A DNA stretch of 64,000 nt from an uncultured Lachnospiraceae bacterium (GTDB lineage: Bacteria > Bacillota > Clostridia > Lachnospirales > Lachnospiraceae): assembly GCA_902788035.1 (NCBI GenBank), contig CADAIL010000013.1:1-64000 (forward strand), in the 5' to 3' direction. How positions within the stretch are numbered: the stretch's first letter is position 1; each line of letters begins with the position of its first letter. Positions 23,632 through 32,211 of this stretch are shown piece after piece. Position numbers and translations under genes: made by a program. The notes below the pieces were generated by a model. It was not told where the DNA came from. It saw only the letters and a program-made list of their open reading frames with translations, and did no database searches.

Positions 23632-25512
23632 TCAATTGTCTGTATGCTTCGAAGAAACTAGTTTTATGATTCGCCAGACAGCATACAAAAAAGCGGCAGA
23701 AATAATCAGGACAAGAATAATGTAAATGCATTGGAAAACTCCGGTCAGTTCAAGTCCTGTCCTGCCGTTTTGCCATATGCCTATCATTTCGTGTCCGTCA
23801 ACAAATGCCGAGACAATAGCGATCAGAGACAGCAGGGCAATTGAGAAGTTGAGGCTTGATTCGGCTTTCTGGGCACGTATCTCCCTCGACCTCATTTCTT
23901 CCTCCTGTTTCCGCTTCCGTTCTTCTTCCTCCTGTTCCGCCAGACGCAGCTGCAGCTTATAGATGGCATCCAATCCCATTTTTACGCTATCTATGGTCTT
24001 GGCGACCCGGAGCCGTTCCAGTACATATTCATAGAAATCATTTTGGTGGGCAATCATGCTCACAGATGCGTTCACATTCTTGACGAAAAATGTATTGATT
24101 TCGCTCACGATTGTCGTAAGGCTCTCCTTCATCTTTGTGGAATTCACATACTCTTCCGGATCTGCGGAAAGTTCTTCTGAAATCCTGTGTGAGTAAAGAA
24201 TCAGACTGTAGTACTGATGAAGTGCAAGAATGTAGAGAAGGAAATAGTCTAGCATGACCTTATCCTTCATGCTACCCTCAAAGAAAGCTCTGTTTTCCGC
24301 AGTTGGTATCACAAAGTAGCCACAGCCGGTCTGTGAGGCTGCGACGCAGACATTTGCAAATAAAATTCTCGACGTATTTCTCTCATATGGGGACATGAGG
24401 TAACTGCGCTTGTAACCGTTCGAAAGAAGAAAAGCATATTCTCTGAGCTCATTTATCCTGTATTCCTCTATCTTTTCGGGTGAGCACGATGTCTTGTTCT
24501 CAATTTTTCTATCAAGATCATCCTCCGTGAAGGTCACATAGGAAAATATGTTGGCCTTATCGGGAGCAATGTCATCTGTGCCTTCATCAGACCTGCGAAG
24601 AATATTCGTACTGCTGGAAAAGTACGCGAGATGAACATTCCGATTCTGAGTAACCTTGCCAAGCACTTCGCCAATCCAGTTTCCCAACGAAAAATATCGG
24701 AACAGCGTGCCTCTGATTGTACGAACTTTCTCCCCTGTATTGTTCTTGGAGGTCACTCTTTCTCTAATGAATCCTGCCTTGCAATCTTGATTATCTCTCA
24801 GTGAAGATATATATTCATTCTCCTGATGTTCAGGGAAGTTCTCACTCTTGTCACGTTCAAATAGCACTGAGCTGTTTTTACTGCGTTCGTTGTGGTTGAG
24901 TTCCTTAATATGGTACTGGAACTCAATCAGTTCTTCCGGGCTCATCTCTCCGGGAACACTGATTTCATACCAGAAAAACCCGACTCGATTGCGAAAGAGA
25001 TAAATCCCCATATCCGAGAGATCAACATCATATTTTCCTGCCAGGAGTTCTTTATTTTTGCTGTCTTCGACTGTTTTTGCTACTTTAGCAGCTTCAGCCG
25101 CTCCGACATTGGCTGCTTCAGTGCATTTGATGTCACCGGTATCTTTGGCTTCTTTATCCGTTTTAATATAGAATGCTGCTTCAGGTTTTTTAGCAAACCA
25201 TGTCAGCGCTACTATTCTTCTGTTAGGATTGGCTTTGTAATCCCATACGCCACCGATGGAACACGTGTCAGCTTTATTACTTGAAAATGCCTTTAAGACA
25301 TGTTCAAAGACATCCTGTTCTTTATAGTCAGGACCGCTTCTTGATTCAGTACGTGCATCCGCACGGCACTTCCAGCCTTCTGATCCAGCAAGGCTTTCGA
25401 ACATGGTTTTGTATGATTCTTTCCACGTAAAGGAAATGATATAACGCAATCGTTTCATAGTATGTTCTCTATACTCAGTGGAATTTTGCAATTGTTGTCC
25501 GAATTTATACAT
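23632..25512 (-). CDS. CRISPR-linked protein with coiled coil and two C-terminal membrane helices (CorA-like topology)
   Basis: About 626 aa from MYKFGQQLQ, whose ATG overlaps the csx1 stop; the ribosome site is weak. Alternative starts lie at 25551 and 25458. Most of the protein is soluble and unrecognised. Near the C-terminus comes a long charged helix (QLRLAEQEEEERKRKQEEE). Two hydrophobic helices follow (SIALLSLIAIVSAFV and CIYIILVLIISAAFLYAVW) and then a short basic tail. This topology resembles CorA channels, which are known effectors of some type III systems, but the GMN motif of true CorA is absent. Cotranscription with csx1 suggests a membrane effector or sensor in the CRISPR response. 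The function is inferred. Confidence 0.5.
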   Translation of the reverse strand: MYKFGQQLQNSTEYREHTMKRLRYIISFTWKESYKTMFESLAGSEGWKCRADARTESRSGPDYKEQDVFEHVLKAFSSNKADTCSIGGVWDYKANPNRRIVALTWFAKKPEAAFYIKTDKEAKDTGDIKCTEAANVGAAEAAKVAKTVEDSKNKELLAGKYDVDLSDMGIYLFRNRVGFFWYEISVPGEMSPEELIEFQYHIKELNHNERSKNSSVLFERDKSENFPEHQENEYISSLRDNQDCKAGFIRERVTSKNNTGEKVRTIRGTLFRYFSLGNWIGEVLGKVTQNRNVHLAYFSSSTNILRRSDEGTDDIAPDKANIFSYVTFTEDDLDRKIENKTSCSPEKIEEYRINELREYAFLLSNGYKRSYLMSPYERNTSRILFANVCVAASQTGCGYFVIPTAENRAFFEGSMKDKVMLDYFLLYILALHQYYSLILYSHRISEELSADPEEYVNSTKMKESLTTIVSEINTFFVKNVNASVSMIAHQNDFYEYVLERLRVAKTIDSVKMGLDAIYKLQLRLAEQEEEERKRKQEEEMRSREIRAQKAESSLNFSIALLSLIAIVSAFVDGHEMIGIWQNGRTGLELTGVFQCIYIILVLIISAAFLYAVWRIIKLVSSKHTDN

Positions 25513-27118
25513 CTTGCTTTGCCAATCCTTCCAGCTCTCGCACTTCATCAATATATTTTTCCATCACAGTCAAAACATGCTTTAGTTCAGGCCGTCTTTT
25601 TGACAGTTCTGTACCTGCGTTGCCCTCCACCGCATGGTTGAATTTGTTCCTGGAATCTTTTAGTACACGGTGCATTTGCATAACCCTGATTAATCTCGGC
25701 CTGTCCACAAAAGAAATGTCAGACTTATATTGAATACTATTACCTTCTCCGATTGAAACTACCATTTCACTATCTTTCAGATTCTTCTTCATGCCGCGTG
25801 ACAGATCTATCGGTGCATGATTCTTCTTCAAGATTTGCTCAATGTCGGAAGCAAACTCATCAGATTTTTTAGCGCCAGCAAGTATTCCCGCTTTTACTGC
25901 AAGTATATTGCGAACATCCTCTTGATGCTTAAAACAATTATTGACCTTCTCTAAAAAGTTGTCTAGCACATTACTAATTGCAGATTTATATGATTTTTCT
26001 GTTGCCGCCTCTGCTTTTTCCTTATCTTCATCCGAAAAATACAGTATGCGCTTCTCAAAGAAATATTCAGGCATAAGTGCTTCAATAAATGTCAGTGCCT
26101 GCTGATACTGCTTCTTTTTCATGCAGCGCTCGATAATATCTATATCCGACCGTCTTTCCCTCTCCAGCAGGTTGCCGTAATCTTTCTTTATAGTGTCATA
26201 AAAAATAGGCAGCAGTGCCTTCTCCGCCTGGAGGGAATCCTCACTTTGACTTTCTATAACGTCACTCAAGGCGTTAAGACCTTCTTTATAAAGATACGGG
26301 TCGCAAAACTGTGTTCCGTCTGATACCATTTGCATCGCATCGACCAATTTCCTGATATCTTCGTCACCGCCACTGATTTCACTTTCGTAATATCGCTTTA
26401 AGACGTCGACATTTCCGAAATTCATGAAATCGCTCATGCCGGAAACGAAGGCAAGAGAATAGAAAGCATTTTTCTGATCAATAATCCTATGGTTCTGGGT
26501 TTCTGTCCCATAAACACCGGCAATCTTGAAATCTGCAAATTCTTCCAGCAAATATCCCACCACATTGATGAGAAGCGCCACATCTCTGAGACCACCGTGG
26601 GTATCGATCCAGAGTCGAATCTCTTCAGCAGGATATTCATCTTTCAAATGCTTGATCTTTTTGACGGAATTCTGTATTGCTTCTTCGGGCTTATCCAAAT
26701 CAATTTCGCAATGATCGAATGAGCAGGAAGCCAGCATTTTATATTCTTCTGAACTTTTAATGCGATCTTCAAAAAAATCCAAGGCGGTAGTAATTTTTTC
26801 TCCGATTTCTTGCCCCATCTTTGCTTCCTTTTCGGATTTATATTGCGTTACTGCACGCTCCCTGCTTGTAAACCCTTTTTTGGTAATGGTACGTTCTTCT
26901 CCAACACTTAAAAGCTTTTTTGTGTCTGTCGTCGCCATGCTAAGAACATAGACATCTTCATTTTTACACTGCGTCATAATATAGCGCACAACAGGCTCCA
27001 GCTGGCTTTGGCAGTCTTTGATTACAGTCGCTGTTTGCGTCTTGTGGTCTTGTGCAGTATATTCATCAATGACAACCTTATACAATGTACTCATCGCAAG
27101 AAAAATAACATTTTTCAT
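25505..27118 (-). CDS. csx1: Csx1-type CARF-HEPN ribonuclease (DxTHG family)
   Basis: A 537-aa protein. The N-terminal CARF domain has MKNVIFLAMSTL at the start and the DTHGG motif at residues 172-176 (WIDTHGGLRD), diagnostic of the DxTHG/TM1812 Csx1-Csx2 group. The C-terminus has RNKFNH (Arg490 to His495), the Rx4H motif of HEPN ribonucleases. Known members bind cyclic oligoadenylate from Cas10 and cut single-stranded RNA. This one should be the main effector of the HD-less Cas10 at 7744-9402, although it lies 14 kb away. It has its own promoter (TTGTTA-17-TATAAT) and is followed, overlapping, by the two-helix membrane protein gene. Confidence 0.88.
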   Translation of the reverse strand: MKNVIFLAMSTLYKVVIDEYTAQDHKTQTATVIKDCQSQLEPVVRYIMTQCKNEDVYVLSMATTDTKKLLSVGEERTITKKGFTSRERAVTQYKSEKEAKMGQEIGEKITTALDFFEDRIKSSEEYKMLASCSFDHCEIDLDKPEEAIQNSVKKIKHLKDEYPAEEIRLWIDTHGGLRDVALLINVVGYLLEEFADFKIAGVYGTETQNHRIIDQKNAFYSLAFVSGMSDFMNFGNVDVLKRYYESEISGGDEDIRKLVDAMQMVSDGTQFCDPYLYKEGLNALSDVIESQSEDSLQAEKALLPIFYDTIKKDYGNLLERERRSDIDIIERCMKKKQYQQALTFIEALMPEYFFEKRILYFSDEDKEKAEAATEKSYKSAISNVLDNFLEKVNNCFKHQEDVRNILAVKAGILAGAKKSDEFASDIEQILKKNHAPIDLSRGMKKNLKDSEMVVSIGEGNSIQYKSDISFVDRPRLIRVMQMHRVLKDSRNKFNHAVEGNAGTELSKRRPELKHVLTVMEKYIDEVRELEGLAKQDV

Positions 27119-27175
27119 CTTAATCCCTCATTTCATCGCAAAATAGTCTAGTTACTCGCATTGTGCTTCATAAAC

Positions 27176-27204
27176 ATTATATCTCATGTATCCATTGATA
27201 ACAA
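27176..27204 (-). promoter_or_regulatory. Promoter of csx1
   Basis: On the minus strand TTGTTA (27204-27199) and TATAAT (27181-27176) are separated by 17 bp and lie about 60 bp upstream of the csx1 start. The boxes are near consensus, so constitutive expression is plausible. Confidence 0.7.
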
Positions 27205-27225
27205 AGTACAAAACAACTGACACAG

Positions 27226-27262
27226 AAAAAGCCTCAAGAGATGAAAATCTCTGAAGCTTTTA
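27226..27262 (-). terminator. Terminator between array 2 and csx1
   Basis: AAAAGCCTCAAGAGAT and ATCTCTGAAGCTTTT form a hairpin with A and T tracts on both sides, so it can act in both directions. It lies between the leader-distal end of array 2 and the csx1 promoter and should end the pre-crRNA. Confidence 0.75.
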
Positions 27263-27281
27263 TTGTTCTTATCTTGTCTGG

Positions 27282-28944
27282 TTATCAGGCCCCTTCACGT
27301 CGGGGAACTCATTTCTACTGGTAACCGTCGCAATTTCGAATTCAATCGCGAAAGCGTGTCAATCCCCTTCACGTCGGGGAACTCATTTCTACATTTCTGA
27401 AAACTTGGGATACAGAGAAGTTCAGTAACATTGTGTCAATCCCCTTCACGTCGGGGAACTCATTTCTACCTGGACAGAGCTCTGAAGGAATACAAGTAAT
27501 TGTGTCAATCCCCTTCACGTCGGGGAACTCATTTCTACGATGTACAGAAACTCGTTGACTTATTCGGCGCGAGTGTGTCAATCCCCTTCACGTCGGGGAA
27601 CTCATTTCTACTTTAATGAGGTTGATCAACTTTATACTCAACCTCGGATTGTGTCAATCCCCTTCACGTCGGGGAACTCATTTCTACATTGACGAGGACG
27701 GCCCAATCGGATGCCCTGTCATTGTGTCAATCCCCTTCACGTCGGGGAACTCATTTCTACTAGGCACAAAATCGAAAATGAGCACATCGACAATGTTGTG
27801 TCAATCCCCTTCACGTCGGGGAACTCATTTCTACCCCGACGCAGACACCGACCCCTTCCATGTCGGAGATTGTGTCAATCCCCTTCACGTCGGGGAACTC
27901 ATTTCTACTCCGCCGCCACTGGAGAGCGATTCTCCGTCTGTTATGTGTCAATCCCCTTCACGTCGGGGAACTCATTTCTACAGGATGACCAAGTAATGCT
28001 TATTAAGGTGGCATATCTGTGTCAATCCCCTTCACGTCGGGGAACTCATTTCTACGAGAAGGTTGGAATCGGTTAAGGCCAATCCCGCTGTGTGTCAATC
28101 CCCTTCACGTCGGGGAACTCATTTCTACGCGGTGGACGCTCGTCTCTTCAGAGGCGTTGACGCCATTGTGTCAATCCCCTTCACGTCGGGGAACTCATTT
28201 CTACATGGCAGCAGATTATCATCATTATCATCATTGTCATGTGTCAATCCCCTTCACGTCGGGGAACTCATTTCTACGGAGGAAATCCATGCGGAGGATT
28301 GACTCTTTAGTGATGTGTCAATCCCCTTCACGTCGGGGAACTCATTTCTACCATAATAGTGCGGATATTCTCTACACAGAGGAGAGTGTCAATCCCCTTC
28401 ACGTCGGGGAACTCATTTCTACTAAAACATTCTATACTCCATTTGAACAATTGTCTAATTGTGTCAATCCCCTTCACGTCGGGGAACTCATTTCTACAAG
28501 GGGCTGAGAAAGAGCAGGGGTCGTGAACAGCTTGTGTCAATCCCCTTCACGTCGGGGAACTCATTTCTACGGTCACTGCTGTCGCTGTCGTGTTGCTGCT
28601 GTTACTGCTGTGTGTCAATCCCCTTCACGTCGGGGAACTCATTTCTACGATGACTCAGAATGAAGGAAATGTCTCGTCTAAGGTGTCAATCCCCTTCACG
28701 TCGGGGAACTCATTTCTACGAATTAAACAAGGAAGCTGAGACGTTGACAATGGACTGTGTCAATCCCCTTCACGTCGGGGAACTCATTTCTACAGGACTT
28801 TCCGGAAATCAAAGAAGAGAGCGTGATATTGTGTCAATCCCCTTCACGTCGGGGAACTCATTTCTACTTTTCATCGATATGTCTAAGAACGATTACAATG
28901 GTATCGTGTGTCAATCCCCTTCACGTCGGGGAACTCATTTCTAC
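27282..28944 (-). CRISPR. CRISPR array 2 (type III, 23 repeats, 22 spacers)
   Basis: There are 22 good 37-nt repeats (first 27356, last 28908) plus a decayed one at 27282-27318, whose first nine bases differ. Spacers are about 34-41 nt. The repeat is the array 1 repeat with a different loop: CCCC-TTCACGTC-GGGG instead of CCCC-TTCTCATC-GGGG, uniform in all copies. A decayed repeat at the left end and a leader at the right end both say that growth is at the right and transcription is on the minus strand. The crRNA tag is again ATTGACAC. No spacer is obviously shared with array 1. Confidence 0.97.
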
Positions 28945-29478
28945 CCTCACCCTTATTTTTTGTTGAATTTATGCGGGTTTCCAGCCTCGATTTTCGGGGT
29001 ATTTTTCAGACAATTCTGAAAACGGCTGTTTTTTCGGTCACTTCAACGTTTTTAAGTATTTTTATAAAAGGGCAGACTACGAGGGGCACGCATTTCTACA
29101 AATTTTGGTCTTTTCTGCCTGTCCAGGCAAGTTCATTTCAATCCCACGGCTTCGTATCAGCCATACAGTATGACCGCCGTTCAACCCTCCTGACTCCATA
29201 CGGCTTCTATAGCGGAGACCTTCTCTCCCTACCGCAATGCATACAACAAACTCACGTCCAATGTATGTTGGTCGTCCGAGTGTTTCCGCCGATTCGGATC
29301 ACTCTTCCGCTCTCATCGCGCAAATGCAGGCCACGGCCAATGCCGCGTCTTTCTCATCCAGCCATCCGGACGACAGCACGCTTGACGCAAAACACGGAAC
29401 TGCGTCAGTGCTCTGTGCCGCTGCTGCCTACAGGTATCTAATAGACGGTAGCTTTTGCTTTTTCAATGTTCTTATGTA
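28945..29478 (-). promoter_or_regulatory. Leader of CRISPR array 2
   Basis: About 534 bp closely similar to the array 1 leader (766-1302) and in the same orientation. It too has the degenerate half repeat (29081-29099, GGGGCACGCATTTCTAC). A surrounding inverted repeat is formed here by GGCAGA/TCTGCC rather than GCAGAC/GTCTGC. Further on, TGACGCA/TGCGTCA (about 29382-29414) form a perfect 7-bp stem that is imperfect in the other copy. Plus-strand ORFs through it lack ribosome sites and are not called. Confidence 0.75.
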
Positions 29479-29849
29479 TATATTCTATCATATGCACCCT
29501 CATTATTCCATGTTATCTCACACATTTTAGGCATCTTTGCGATCGCTCCTCTCCACACAGCTCTATCCGATACAGAACCGTGCCCGGCTGGTCGGTTATG
29601 CCCGGAGACAAATACATAATCCAGTTCCACCACATACCAATTTGTGATACAATTAGTGTAAATAATTCCAAATCAGCGGACCGGTGAGATAAAGGATAAA
29701 AAATATCGTCAGTGCCGTCACCGATAGCCGGGCATTTTTCATACTTCGATTATCCCTGCCCTCCATCTGTTCGTATAAAACAGTGTAGCTCAAATAAAAA
29801 AGTCCTTTGGCAGGACCTCAGATACTAAAGAACACGAAAGGAACATTGC
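29479..29849. other. Intergenic region between CRISPR array 2 leader and DUF3592 gene
   Basis: About 370 bp without a supported gene. It marks the right edge of the CRISPR island and the start of ordinary chromosomal genes. The DUF3592 operon promoter should be here. Nothing else distinctive was found. Confidence 0.4.
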
Positions 29850-30326
29850 ATGAACAAAATCGCTTTTATTCTCCGAGAATCGCAGACAGCAAGATTTTTT
29901 ATCCCGGCGGGCATCATGATCATCATCTTCAGCGTAATCTTTTTCAATGCCAGTGTGCAGAATAAAAACTATATAAAGACGGAATCCACGGTCACGAACG
30001 TAGTGATGGACGAGGAAGCGCATACAGATGCCAACGGCGACCACGTCGACGCATCCTACACCGTGACAGTGAAATACACTGTCGACGGAAAAGAATACGA
30101 GGCAGATCTCAGCGGTCTTTCTGAATATAAGGAAGGCGACAGAATGACGATCTACTATAACCCCGATGATCCCAGCCTGATCACACAGACGAAGAGTCTC
30201 ATTATTCCGCTGATCATGGCTGCGGCGGGAATTGCGGCATTTATATTCGGAATCATAAGCGGCATGGGCGCTTTAAAAAGATATAATAAACTGAAAGACC
30301 AGGAAAGGGAGTGGACAAATGGCTAA
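29850..30326 (+). CDS. DUF3592 membrane protein
   Basis: A 158-aa protein with a membrane helix at residues about 15-33 and another at about 117-142. Between them is a beta-rich extracytoplasmic domain (YTVTVKYTVDGKEYEAD, then GDRMTIYYNPDDPSL) typical of DUF3592. The NPDDP motif is characteristic. AAAGGAA precedes the ATG. It overlaps the next gene by 8 bp. The function of the family is unknown. Confidence 0.8.
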   Translation: MNKIAFILRESQTARFFIPAGIMIIIFSVIFFNASVQNKNYIKTESTVTNVVMDEEAHTDANGDHVDASYTVTVKYTVDGKEYEADLSGLSEYKEGDRMTIYYNPDDPSLITQTKSLIIPLIMAAAGIAAFIFGIISGMGALKRYNKLKDQEREWTNG

Positions 30327-30828
30327 ATATTTACTGAAACCGGTTCTTAATACCGTCAAGCAGGCTTTTTATCTTGAAGACGAGAGCGGCAAGACAGTCT
30401 ACGAGGGAAAAATGACAAAGTTTTCGCTGTTCGGCGCGTCTCCGTTTGAATTTGCAAATCATGTAACAGGCAGGACCGAAGTTCACAAGGTCGGCAAGAC
30501 CGTCACCGTAGAGTCGGGCGGAAACGATATCATCAGTTTCCTGTCAAAAAAATCGTATTTCAAATACGATGACAAGAAAATCTGGGATTATCTGCATGAT
30601 CAGGGTATCCGGATCGACACCGGCCTTGCGGGCAACAAGCTTGGCATGCGCTATGAAGTGACTTTTAAAGGAGCGCCTCTCGCAACGATCGCGACATCTT
30701 CACCGAGCGGAAAATCCTTTATCACGACAGGCCTTTACTATGATGTGATCTGCGAGGAAAAAGACCTCGACCTGGTCTTCCTGGTCGCTTTTTCAATCGC
30801 AAGAACAGACCAGAATCTGTACAGCTGA
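30319..30828 (+). CDS. LURP-one/tubby-like protein
   Basis: A 169-aa soluble beta-rich protein. FYLEDESGKTVYEGKMTKF near the N-terminus and YDVICEEKDLDLVFLVAFSIAR at the end are like LURP-one-related (tubby C-terminal-like) folds common in Firmicutes. GGGAG precedes the ATG and it is coupled to the DUF3592 gene. No catalytic residues are seen; a scaffold or lipid-binding role is possible. Confidence 0.65.
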   Translation: MAKYLLKPVLNTVKQAFYLEDESGKTVYEGKMTKFSLFGASPFEFANHVTGRTEVHKVGKTVTVESGGNDIISFLSKKSYFKYDDKKIWDYLHDQGIRIDTGLAGNKLGMRYEVTFKGAPLATIATSSPSGKSFITTGLYYDVICEEKDLDLVFLVAFSIARTDQNLYS

Positions 30829-30831
30829 TTC

Positions 30832-30872
30832 CACTGCGGCACTGATACGTCAAGTATCGGTGCCGTTTCGTT
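30832..30872 (+). terminator. Terminator after the DUF3592/LURP-like operon
   Basis: CGGCACTGATAC and GTATCGGTGCCG form a near-perfect hairpin followed by TTTCGTTTT on the plus strand, directly after the LURP-like stop. Confidence 0.8.
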
Positions 30873-31036
30873 TTATTCTTGCGCCCTCTCCTCATATACG
30901 GTATAGTATTTAAATACTTCCCCAATAATAGCACTGCTTATTAACCGGAAGTTGGAAGATGTCAGCTAATGCTGACCCGAATCCCGCGCCGAGTCTCGCA
31001 AGTGAGACTTGAATTAACTAGAAGAGAGGTATTCCC

Positions 31037-32020
31037 ATGGATCTTAAAGGACGTCACTTTCTGAAGCTTCTTGATTTCACACCGGAAGAAATCCTGTATA
31101 TGATTGACCGGGCAGATCAGCTCAAGGCAGAGAAAAAAGCCGGCATCGCCCACAGGAACCACGAGGGCAAGAATGTCGCCCTGATTTTCGAGAAGACCAG
31201 CACCAGAACACGCTGCGCCTTTGAGGTCGCCGCTGCCGATCTCGGCATGCACTCCACTTTCCTTGACCCGTCCGCCTCGCAGATCGGCAAAAAGGAGAGC
31301 ATCGCCGACACTGCCCGCGTGCTCGGCAGAATGTACGACGGCATCGAATACCGCGGCTATGCCCAGACAATCGTGGATGAACTGGCTAAGTATGCGGGCG
31401 TTCCTGTCTGGAACGGTCTTACAAATGAATTCCACCCGACCCAGATGCTGGCTGACATGATGACGATTCGCGAGCACCTCGGCCGCCTTAAGGGAGTGAA
31501 ACTCACCTATCTCGGTGACGCCCGCTACAACATGGGCAACTCCTATATGGTCGTCTGCGCGAAGCTCGGTCTTCACTTCACCGCGTGCACGAACAAAAAG
31601 TATTTCCCGGACGCTGAGCTAGTCGCTGCATGCGAGAAAATTGCTGCCGAGACCGGCGGTACGATTACAATGACGGAAGATGTCGCTGCAGGCACAGCAG
31701 GCGCGGATGTCATCGCGACCGATGTCTGGGTCTCCATGGGCGAGCCTGATGAGGTCTGGGCTGAGAGGATCCATGATCTGCTGCCCTACCAGGTCACGAA
31801 GGAAGTTATGGCCAATGCCGGCAAGGATGCAATCTTCATCCACTGCCTTCCCTCCTTCCACGATCTCAATACCACGATCGGCAAACAGATTTCTGAGAAA
31901 TTCGGCATAAGCGAGATGGAAGTTACGGATGAAGTCTTCGAGTCCGCCCAGTCCGTCGTCTTTGATGAGGCTGAGAACCGCATGCACACGATCAAGGCAG
32001 TTATGGATCTGACTCTTTGA
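31037..32020 (+). CDS. argF: Ornithine carbamoyltransferase
   Basis: A 327-aa enzyme joining carbamoyl phosphate and ornithine to citrulline in arginine synthesis or the reverse arginine deiminase pathway. STRTR (residues 55-59) binds carbamoyl phosphate, EFHPTQ is the next conserved site, and HCLPSFHD (about 270-277) carries the ornithine-site Cys. Length is standard. AGAGAGG precedes the ATG. It stands alone between terminators. No arcA or arcC is near, so the direction of use cannot be decided; argF is used as the default symbol. Confidence 0.93.
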   Translation: MDLKGRHFLKLLDFTPEEILYMIDRADQLKAEKKAGIAHRNHEGKNVALIFEKTSTRTRCAFEVAAADLGMHSTFLDPSASQIGKKESIADTARVLGRMYDGIEYRGYAQTIVDELAKYAGVPVWNGLTNEFHPTQMLADMMTIREHLGRLKGVKLTYLGDARYNMGNSYMVVCAKLGLHFTACTNKKYFPDAELVAACEKIAAETGGTITMTEDVAAGTAGADVIATDVWVSMGEPDEVWAERIHDLLPYQVTKEVMANAGKDAIFIHCLPSFHDLNTTIGKQISEKFGISEMEVTDEVFESAQSVVFDEAENRMHTIKAVMDLTL

Positions 32021-32087
32021 TGCGTTTTCTGACGGACATATCCCCCTGTGCCGCAAACACGGCAGCGGCTTGTCCGATTTTGGAGGC

Positions 32088-32145
32088 AAAAAACGGCTGT
32101 GAAAAACGAGCTTTGATGACTCGTTTTTCACAGCCGTTTATTAAT
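32088..32145. terminator. Bidirectional terminator between argF and DUF2142 gene
   Basis: AACGGCTGTGAAAAACGAG and CTCGTTTTTCACAGCCGTT form a 19-bp perfect stem flanked by A and T tracts, between convergent genes. Confidence 0.85.
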
Positions 32146-32211
32146 CTTCAGATATCGAGCTCATTACCTGCGGGCACATGAATGCCCAAGGAACATGATT
32201 CGTCCGGGTCA

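Noticed and set aside
23632..25512. Calling the membrane protein a true CorA transporter
   Set aside because: The GMN motif is absent; only the coiled coil plus two C-terminal helices agree.
26307..26740. Short ORFs on both strands inside csx1 and other genes
   Set aside because: Shadow frames without ribosome sites.
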